Positions 6,268-11,328 of a DNA stretch of 11,328 nt are shown here, piece by piece. Location: the NCBI GenBank assembly GCA_016212845.1, contig JACRDR010000404.1:1-11328 (forward strand). The letters are read 5' to 3'. The translations under genes were made by a program, and so were the position numbers. How positions within the stretch are numbered: position 1 is the stretch's first letter; every line of letters starts with the position of its first letter. Source of the DNA: Elusimicrobiota bacterium (GTDB lineage: Bacteria > Elusimicrobiota > Elusimicrobia > UBA1565 > JACRDR01). The notes under the pieces are model-generated. The model saw nothing but the letters and a program-made list of their open reading frames with translations. It had not been told where the DNA came from and ran no database searches.

Positions 6268-8256
6268 GTGCGCGTGGGCATCGGGCTCGGGACGTGCGAG
6301 GGGGGCGACGACGGCGCCGCCGCGGCGCGGGCCTCCGCCCAGGCCTCCGAAGGGGTGCCGCACCCCGACCTCGTCCTGGCGTTCGCGGGGGTCCGGCGCG
6401 ACCAAAAGAAGATCTGGAAGGCTCTTTCGGACCGAGTCGACCCCGCCGTCATTTTGGGCGGCAGTTCCTATGCGGAGATCACGCCGGCCGGCGTCACGAA
6501 GGATTCGATCGCGGTGCTCCACCTGGACCTGGAAGGGGCGAGGGTGTCCTTCGGTTCCACCCGAATGGGGGCAGACGCGCGCCGGACGGGCGTCCGACTG
6601 GCCGCCGCGGTGCGGGCCCCCAAGGGCTCCCGAACCCTCGGGCTCATGTTCGGGGCGGTCGCCACCGGCTACGAGAACCTGACGCTCAAGACCGCCTCCG
6701 AGTCGCTCGGCGGCGCCGCGTTTTTCGGCGGGATGTGCTCCGGCGACTACGACCTGGGGACCTCCGCCCCCGGCTTCTGGAAGAGCTGGCAGTACGCCGG
6801 AGGGGAACTGCACAACAAGGCCGCGAGACTCGCCTTGCTGGAACTGCCGAAGTCCTGGCGCGCCTCCTTCGGGTGCGAGCACGGCTGGGACCCCGTCGCG
6901 CCGCCCGCCCGCCTGACCCGCTGCGTGGGCAGCGACGTCTACGAGCTCGACGGGATGCCTATCCTCGATTACTACCGGCAGTTCCTGGGCGGGCAGGGCC
7001 TCAGGCACTTCTTCAAGCACATGGTTCAGCGCTACGCCTTCGCGGTCCGGCCCCAGGGCTCCGAACGGACGCTGATTCGCCTTCCGGTGGGCGCGAACTT
7101 CGAAAAGGGGTTCGTGACCTACTACCCGGCCGAGGAACTCCAGGGCCGGGAGGTCCAGCTTATCCAGTCGAGCCGCACGGGCCTCATCACGGGCGCCCGC
7201 ACGGCCGCGCGGCGCTGCCTGGCCGGGCTCGGCGGCAAGAAGCCCCAGCTCGTGCTCATGGTCAGCTGCTGCACCCGCGCCTCGATCCTGCACAGCCGCC
7301 TCGACCGCGAGCTGCAAGCGGTGCGGGAGGTTTTCGGCCCCGGCGTCCCGGTCTTCGGCTACTACTCCGGAGGCGAGATCGGCCCGCTGCTGACGAGCCT
7401 CGAGCAGGCGTGCCCCGGGCCCGAACCGCTCGCCGGCTCCTTCTATCACACGACCACGATCTGCCTCCTGGCGCTGACCGGAGACGGGCCGGCCGCCGTC
7501 TCCGCCCCGAAGACCGCCGCGCGCTGCGACGAGGCTCCCATCCTGCGGGCCCAACTCCGCCAGTCGGAGGACATCTTCGACGACACGGAGCGCTTCCTCT
7601 CGAGCCTGACGCGGAAGTCGTACGAGGACGGCGAGCGCCTGCGCAAGCAGAACGAGGTCATCCACCGCTACACGCCGCACGAGGTCTGGAAGGAGGTCGG
7701 CGAGCGGGCCGCCCGCGGCGTCTTCGAGCTCGAGGACCGCGCGTTCGTCGGCGCGTTCATGTTCATGGACGTGAAGGGGTTCACGAGCTACAGCGAGACG
7801 CACGCGCCGGGCGAGGTGGTGCGCGCGCTCAACGAGCTGTTCGATCCCGCGACGCGCCTGATCTACGAGCACGGCGGGGACGTCGACAAGTACATCGGCG
7901 ACTGCATCTTCTCCGCCTTCAATAACCCGCGCGACGCGGCGCGCTGCGGCTTGAAGATCCTCGGGGCCTTCGCCGCGCTGGCGAAGAAGGGCAATCCTTT
8001 CACGGTTCGCATCGGGGTGAACGCGGGCCGCGCGGTGCGCGCCAACGTAGGCTCGGGCTCTCGGCGCGAATACACTTTCATCGGCGACGCGGTGAACCTC
8101 ACCCAGCGGCTCGAGTCCAACGCGGCGCCGGGCGCGATGCTGGTCTCCGACGCCGTCTACACGAAGGCGAAGGCGCTGCTCAAGGGCGCGAAGAGGCGCT
8201 CGCTCACGGTGAAGGGAAAGAAGGAGCCGGTGACGGCTTGGGAAGTCGGAGGCTAA
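6268..8256 (+). CDS. FIST sensor domain fused to class III adenylyl cyclase
   Basis: From GTG 6268 this is 662 residues with no signal peptide or membrane helix, so it is cytosolic. Residues 1-225 fit FIST N and about 230-400 FIST_C, with the FIST hallmark GGEIGPL at 368-374; FIST domains are proposed small-ligand sensors. A probable coiled coil (about 425-470) joins this to a class III cyclase domain (about 490-660). Its catalytic set is complete: metal ligands Asp501 (FMDVKGFT) and Asp545, adenine-recognition Lys541 (DKYIGD), and Asn610/Arg614 (NLTQR). Thr603 replaces the usual purine-contacting Asp, as in class IIIb (CyaC-like) cyclases, so cAMP is the expected product. The GTG was chosen because MRVGIGLGT is where FIST begins; an upstream TTG (6169) overlaps greA. 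The next gene begins directly after its stop. Confidence 0.9.
   Translation: MRVGIGLGTCEGGDDGAAAARASAQASEGVPHPDLVLAFAGVRRDQKKIWKALSDRVDPAVILGGSSYAEITPAGVTKDSIAVLHLDLEGARVSFGSTRMGADARRTGVRLAAAVRAPKGSRTLGLMFGAVATGYENLTLKTASESLGGAAFFGGMCSGDYDLGTSAPGFWKSWQYAGGELHNKAARLALLELPKSWRASFGCEHGWDPVAPPARLTRCVGSDVYELDGMPILDYYRQFLGGQGLRHFFKHMVQRYAFAVRPQGSERTLIRLPVGANFEKGFVTYYPAEELQGREVQLIQSSRTGLITGARTAARRCLAGLGGKKPQLVLMVSCCTRASILHSRLDRELQAVREVFGPGVPVFGYYSGGEIGPLLTSLEQACPGPEPLAGSFYHTTTICLLALTGDGPAAVSAPKTAARCDEAPILRAQLRQSEDIFDDTERFLSSLTRKSYEDGERLRKQNEVIHRYTPHEVWKEVGERAARGVFELEDRAFVGAFMFMDVKGFTSYSETHAPGEVVRALNELFDPATRLIYEHGGDVDKYIGDCIFSAFNNPRDAARCGLKILGAFAALAKKGNPFTVRIGVNAGRAVRANVGSGSRREYTFIGDAVNLTQRLESNAAPGAMLVSDAVYTKAKALLKGAKRRSLTVKGKKEPVTAWEVGG
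8248..8252 (+). promoter_or_regulatory. ribosome-binding site of the nucleotidyltransferase-like gene
   Basis: GGAGG lies inside the last codons of the cyclase gene, four bases before ATG 8257, so translation of the two is probably coupled. Confidence 0.55.
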
Positions 8257-8988
8257 ATGGCGCAAGCGCTGCCCGCGAATTTGCCGCAGCCGGTGAAGAA
8301 CGGCTTGGAGGAGCTCGCTCGCCGGCTCGAGCCGCTCGTGCCGGCCAAGCTCAAGGGGGCGGTCTTCTACGGGGGGGTCGCGAAGGGGAAGGGGTTCTCG
8401 GACTCCTCCGACGTGAATCTGCTTTTAGTTCTTCCCGCGGGCTCGACCGGGGCGTTGGATGCGGTCGCCGCCCCGCTCCGCGAGGCGCGGAGGCGCTCCG
8501 GAGCCGCCCCTCTCGTGCTCGGCGAGGACGAGCTCGAGCGCTCGATGCGCGCCTTCCCCGTGAAGTTCTACGACATCTGCCGCCATCATCAGGCGTGGAT
8601 CGGCCCCGATCCGTTGGCGGGGAAGTCGGTGCCGCGGGAGTGGCTGCGCGACAACGACCGGCAGGTGCTCGCCGATCTCTCGCTCAGGCTCAAGCGCCTT
8701 TACGTGGAGCGCGGCGACCCGAACGCCCTGCTCGAGGGGCTCCTGGATATGATTTCGCCGGCGGTGGTCGCGTTCCGGCCGCTCCTGCACGAGAAGGCGC
8801 TGCCGGTCCCCGACCATCGGGAGGCTGTGCTGGAATCGATCGCGAAGGCCGTCGGGGTCTCGCCGCTGCCCCTGCTCCGGCTCATGGCGATCAAGAAAGA
8901 CCGGACGACCACGGGCGGCGACGACCCGGCGGCGCTGCATCGAGGGCTGCTCGACGCGGTGGAGGCCGCGGCTAAGGCGCTCGGGTGA
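8257..8988 (+). CDS. degenerate nucleotidyltransferase-like protein
   Basis: This 243-residue soluble protein has an N-terminal half like the MNT/KNT-type nucleotidyltransferase fold: FYGGVAKGKGFSDSSDVNLLLVL (residues 37-59) corresponds to the family pattern Gly-Ser ... Asp-x-Asp followed by a hydrophobic strand. Here the Gly-Ser is Gly-Gly (39-40) and the second metal-binding Asp is Asn54 (Asp52-Val-Asn54), so catalysis may be weakened or lost. The C-terminal half (about 125-243) is helical, as in family members with a substrate-binding helical domain. The substrate is unknown. It starts immediately after the cyclase stop and overlaps the next gene by four bases, which ties it to the cassette. 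A toxin-antitoxin role is not supported, since no HEPN partner is adjacent. Confidence 0.6.
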   Translation: MAQALPANLPQPVKNGLEELARRLEPLVPAKLKGAVFYGGVAKGKGFSDSSDVNLLLVLPAGSTGALDAVAAPLREARRRSGAAPLVLGEDELERSMRAFPVKFYDICRHHQAWIGPDPLAGKSVPREWLRDNDRQVLADLSLRLKRLYVERGDPNALLEGLLDMISPAVVAFRPLLHEKALPVPDHREAVLESIAKAVGVSPLPLLRLMAIKKDRTTTGGDDPAALHRGLLDAVEAAAKALG

Positions 8989-9881
8989 ATCCTCTCGACT
9001 ACCTCCATACCGACGACGGGCCAATGTTCCTGGTCTACTACTTCAAGTGGTGGCTGATCGTCGGCTTCGTCTTCTATCTGCTGAAGTGGGTCCGTCGGGG
9101 CGCCGAAGCCGCCCGCGGCGAGCTCGTGGAGAGCCGGGAACTCCCGTACCAGATCGCCTACTTGCGCGGCGGCGCCTCCGAGGCGATCATGTGCGCGCTC
9201 GTGTCGCTCGAGCGACGGGGCCTGGTGAAGGTCGACGATCGCAAGGTGCAGTCGCGTTCCGCGTCCAAGGCGAAGCTGACGCCTTTGGAGGCGGCGGTCC
9301 ACGGGGCCGCCGAGAAGGAAAAGACCGGCGACCGGCTGATCGAGGGCTATGGTCTCACGCGCGAGCTGCGGGAGTTCGAGGAGCAGGCCAAGGGAGCGCT
9401 CCGCGGCGCCGGCCTCATGCCTTCGGCGTGGCTTCGGATGGAGCTGTCCCTGATCCGGTGGGGCGGGACGCTGCTCTTCTTGGGCCCGGGGATTTATCGC
9501 GCCGTTCGGGGCGTGTCGCTCGGCCGGCCGATCCTCTTCCTCGTCTTCGAGATCCTCTTGTTTACTCCGGCGATCATCTTCCTGCTTCGGGAGCCGAGGA
9601 CGACTCTCGCGGGACGGGCTTGGCTCAAGGCCAAGGAGGAGCGCTACTCCTTCCTTCATAAAGGCAAGTCCCGGCTGAAGAGCCTGCACCCCGAGGACGC
9701 CGCGCTCGCGGTGGCGCTTTTCGGCCTCTCCTCGTCTCGGATCGTCGGACCGGCCTACGCGGCGATGATCGCGCCTCCGGCGCCGACGTGCTCCTCTTCC
9801 AGCTGCGGCTCTTCGAGCTGCTCGAGCTGCGGGTCCAGCTGCGGCGGCGGCTGCGGCGGGGGAGGCGGCTGTGGCGGCTGA
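8985..9881 (+). CDS. membrane protein with Cys/Ser/Gly-rich C-terminal tail (TIGR04222-like), candidate MNIO substrate
   Basis: This 298-residue protein starts at GTG 8985 (GTGA overlap with the previous gene). It has predicted membrane helices at about 14-34, 158-174 and 182-201, a soluble segment between the first and second, and a basic region after the third. The positive-inside rule puts that segment and the C-terminus in the cytoplasm. The N-terminal layout (ELPYQIAYLRGGASEAIMCALVSLERRGLV) resembles the TIGR04222 family, which I recall as commonly next to DUF692 genes and ending in Gly/Cys/Ser-rich sequence. The tail holds Cys269, 274, 279, 282, 286, 290 and 296 among almost only Ser and Gly. 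The neighbouring MNIO enzyme suggests the tail is a modification substrate, which is inference. There is one other Cys (Cys70) in the body. Confidence 0.8.
   Translation: MNPLDYLHTDDGPMFLVYYFKWWLIVGFVFYLLKWVRRGAEAARGELVESRELPYQIAYLRGGASEAIMCALVSLERRGLVKVDDRKVQSRSASKAKLTPLEAAVHGAAEKEKTGDRLIEGYGLTRELREFEEQAKGALRGAGLMPSAWLRMELSLIRWGGTLLFLGPGIYRAVRGVSLGRPILFLVFEILLFTPAIIFLLREPRTTLAGRAWLKAKEERYSFLHKGKSRLKSLHPEDAALAVALFGLSSSRIVGPAYAAMIAPPAPTCSSSSCGSSSCSSCGSSCGGGCGGGGGCGG
9768..9881 (+). repeat. low-complexity Cys/Ser/Gly codon repeat (tail of the membrane protein)
   Basis: Repeated agctgc and tgcggc units encode the Cys-rich tail from residue 262 onward. Cysteine spacing is C-x4-C-x4-C-x2-C-x3-C-x3-C-x5-C. 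Six tail cysteines use TGC; only the last (9870-9872) uses TGT, whose GT provides the start codon of the next gene. Confidence 0.8.
9861..9865 (+). promoter_or_regulatory. ribosome-binding site of the MNIO gene inside the tail codons
   Basis: GGAGG sits within glycine codons of the Cys/Gly tail, five bases before GTG 9871. The presumed substrate's tail and the maturase's translation signal are thus the same DNA. Confidence 0.6.
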
Positions 9882-10857
9882 GCTCTCCGGCTCCGCGGGC
9901 CTCGCCTTTCACGCCTGCCTCGAGGACGACGTCCTGATCTCGCGGCGCGACCTCGGGCACGTCGCGATCATGGCCGACCACTTCATGAACCGCCGGGAGA
10001 CGTGGCCGTCGCTCGCCCGGCTGAAGTCGTTCTTGCCCGTCGTCGCCCACGGCGTGGGGTTGTCGCTCGGCTCGGCCGACGGGCTCGACCCGGCCTACGC
10101 CGGCCCGCTCGTCGAGTTCCTCGATTTCCTGCGGCCCGCGTGGTTCGGCGAGCATCTCGCCTTCACTCGCGCCGGCGGGCGCGACCTCGGACATCTGGGC
10201 CCCTTGCCCTTCAACGCCGAGTCGGTGCGCGCCGTCGCCCGGAACGCCGCCTCGATCAAAGCGGAGCTTCCGTGCCCGCTGCTCCTCGAGAACATTTCGA
10301 CCCCCTTCCTCCTGCCGGGCAGCGTCTGGTCCGAGCCCGAGTTCGTGGCGCGTGCCCTAGACGCCGCCGACTGCGGGCTGCTGCTCGACCTGCACAACCT
10401 TCACGCCGACGCCCACAACCAGGGCTTCGACGCCGAGGCGGCGCTCGACGCGATGCCGATCGAGCGGGCCGTCGAGGTCCATGTCGCGGGCGGCTTCCGC
10501 GAAGGACGCTGGCTCGTCGACAGCCACACGAAGCCGCCGCCGGACGCGGTGTTCGATCTGCTCGCCCGCGTCCGCGGCCGCGGCGTCGACCCGGCCGTGA
10601 CGCTGGAGTGGGACCGGAACCTCCCGCCGTTCGAGGCTCTGCTCGAGGTGCTGGAGCGCGCCCGCGGCGTCGCCGGCGTCGAATCGAACCCCCTCCGTGT
10701 CGGCCCGTTCGAGCCGCGTCCGGGAGGGCCTGCGTTGGGTCCTCTGCAGGAGCGCTTCGTCGAGGCGGTGCTCGCGCCCGCGGGCCGGCTGGAGGGCGTC
10801 GACGATGAGGCGATCGCCCATTACGCGGGCGGCCTCAAGCGGAAGAAGGGACTTTAG
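9871..10857 (+). CDS. MNIO-family (DUF692) iron-dependent peptide-modifying oxidase
   Basis: This 328-residue TIM-barrel protein belongs to DUF692, the multinuclear non-heme iron oxidases that include MbnB, TglH and BufB, which oxidatively remodel cysteines (and sometimes other residues) in ribosomal peptides. Family marks include AHGVGLSLGS with His60, FGEHLAF (Glu94, His95), LLLENIS (Glu140, Asn141), LLDLHNLHADAHNQG (Asp173, Asn176, His178), VEVHVAGG (His204), VDSHTKPPPDAVFDLL (Asp217, His219) and TLEWDRNLPPFE (Glu246); these supply the likely iron ligands. After the barrel, residues about 285-328 form an extra helical, basic-ended segment. No separate partner gene of the MbnC/TglI/BufC kind is present. 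GTG 9871 overlaps the preceding gene by 11 bases, with GGAGG upstream. The stop overlaps that of the convergent ligase gene. Confidence 0.93.
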   Translation: MAAELSGSAGLAFHACLEDDVLISRRDLGHVAIMADHFMNRRETWPSLARLKSFLPVVAHGVGLSLGSADGLDPAYAGPLVEFLDFLRPAWFGEHLAFTRAGGRDLGHLGPLPFNAESVRAVARNAASIKAELPCPLLLENISTPFLLPGSVWSEPEFVARALDAADCGLLLDLHNLHADAHNQGFDAEAALDAMPIERAVEVHVAGGFREGRWLVDSHTKPPPDAVFDLLARVRGRGVDPAVTLEWDRNLPPFEALLEVLERARGVAGVESNPLRVGPFEPRPGGPALGPLQERFVEAVLAPAGRLEGVDDEAIAHYAGGLKRKKGL

Positions 10858-11327
10858 CCGGCCTGCTCGGGCGGCGGCGCGGAGACGGGCTTGTGGATGT
10901 GCCCGTTGGAGGCGGTCAAAAACGCCGTGGACTTCTTCTGGAAGGCGGCGACGAGCTCCCGCAGCAGCGGCTCCAGCTCCAGCTCGCGGCCGAGCAGCCC
11001 CGAAAGCGAGGCGGCCTCGGTCAGCGTCTTCGGCACCTTGTTGTTCACGTTGAGCCCGATGCCGAGGACGAGCCACTCGACTTCCGTGGCGCTGCCCGAC
11101 GCCTCGATCAAAATCCCGCAGATCTTCTTGAAGGTGCCCGGGGCGTGCTGCGCGGACGGCTCCGCCTGAGCGAGGACGTCGTTGGGCGGCTTCACCGAGG
11201 TCTTGAGGCCGGTCGTCTCGTTGACGACCCGCGCGACCGCGTCGGCGGTGGCGAGGCTGAGCTCGGCCAGGCGCTTGGGCGCGATCTTGGGCCGGAGCAG
11301 AAGGGAGAAGTAGAGGCCGCCCTTGGC
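10854..11327 (-). CDS. birA: biotin-protein ligase, C-terminal part (runs off the right edge)
   Basis: The 157 visible residues contain the second half of the biotin-protein ligase catalytic domain, which activates biotin as biotinyl-AMP and transfers it to carboxylase carrier proteins. Motifs are GGLYFSLLLRP, VKPPNDVL (the family's K-W-P-N-D element, with Pro for Trp), KKICGILIEA and WLVLGIGLNVNN. The frame is open to the window's right edge, so the start and any N-terminal DNA-binding domain are unseen; an in-frame GTG near 11195 is internal, not the start. After the catalytic core there is a helix and then a short Pro-rich end (PVSAPPPEQAG), with no room for the usual C-terminal SH3-like domain. 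Its TAA (10854-10856) overlaps the stop of the convergent MNIO gene. Confidence 0.9.
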   Translation of the reverse strand, partial: AKGGLYFSLLLRPKIAPKRLAELSLATADAVARVVNETTGLKTSVKPPNDVLAQAEPSAQHAPGTFKKICGILIEASGSATEVEWLVLGIGLNVNNKVPKTLTEAASLSGLLGRELELEPLLRELVAAFQKKSTAFLTASNGHIHKPVSAPPPEQAG

Positions 11328-11328
11328 G

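Noticed and set aside
6294..7925. 543-codon plus-strand frame inside the cyclase gene
   Set aside because: It is an Arg/Pro/Gly-rich out-of-frame translation of the real gene.
6220..8265. 681-codon open frame on the minus strand opposite the FIST-cyclase gene
   Set aside because: Its translation is low-complexity Arg/Ala/Leu-rich with no domain, and the plus strand has full catalytic motifs. It is a GC-rich shadow.
8257..8988. MNT/HEPN toxin-antitoxin pair
   Set aside because: The nucleotidyltransferase-like protein has no adjacent HEPN gene, and its catalytic motif is degenerate.
9781..9880. Repetitive agctgc/tgcggc units considered as a CRISPR or tandem DNA repeat
   Set aside because: The units are irregular, in frame and encode Cys/Ser/Gly codons; there are no spacers of constant length.

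Overview
The window is strongly GC-rich, densely coding DNA from a Gram-negative (diderm) bacterium: it has a secreted c-type cytochrome, an outer-membrane beta-barrel protein with a signal peptide, and cytosolic housekeeping genes. No rRNA or tRNA is present to fix the taxonomy. The mix of fixC/fixX, stand-alone receiver proteins, a POTRA-less BamA-type barrel and an MNIO (DUF692) cassette would suit a GC-rich environmental phylum such as Elusimicrobiota, but that is a weak guess. No stretch over 300 bases lacks a gene, and there is no CRISPR array, insertion sequence or tRNA.

Region 1 (2-3253, + strand) is an electron-transfer and signalling block. It holds the tail of a class I cytochrome c, a good sigma70-type promoter, a secreted monoheme cytochrome c, a CheY-like receiver, FixC (flavoprotein:quinone oxidoreductase), FixX (its ferredoxin-like partner) and a second CheY-like receiver. 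The genes overlap or nearly touch, so they are probably one transcript. fixA and fixB are not in the window. A 35-bp nested palindrome (3252-3286) lies between this block and the convergent block that follows.

Region 2 (3293-6169, - strand) is a greA-queG-outer membrane protein operon. greA encodes the transcript-cleavage elongation factor and queG the epoxyqueuosine reductase of tRNA queuosine synthesis; the last gene is a POTRA-less BamA/TamA-type barrel. queG has no ATG, GTG or TTG where its conserved N-terminus begins; an ACG sits there instead.

Region 3 (6268-10857, + strand) is the most interesting part. Four genes are packed with 0-bp, 4-bp-overlap and 11-bp-overlap junctions: a FIST-domain/class III adenylyl cyclase fusion, a degenerate nucleotidyltransferase-like protein, a three-helix membrane protein ending in a Cys/Ser/Gly-rich tail (seven Cys in 28 residues), and an MNIO-family (DUF692) iron enzyme. 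MNIO enzymes oxidatively modify cysteines in ribosomal peptides. The layout therefore suggests a membrane-tethered, cysteine-modified protein (possibly metal-binding) whose operon also encodes a sensor that makes cAMP. The maturase start codon and ribosome site lie inside the codons of the Cys/Gly tail.

Region 4 (10854-11327, - strand) is the C-terminal part of a biotin-protein ligase, convergent with the MNIO gene and overlapping it by its stop codon.
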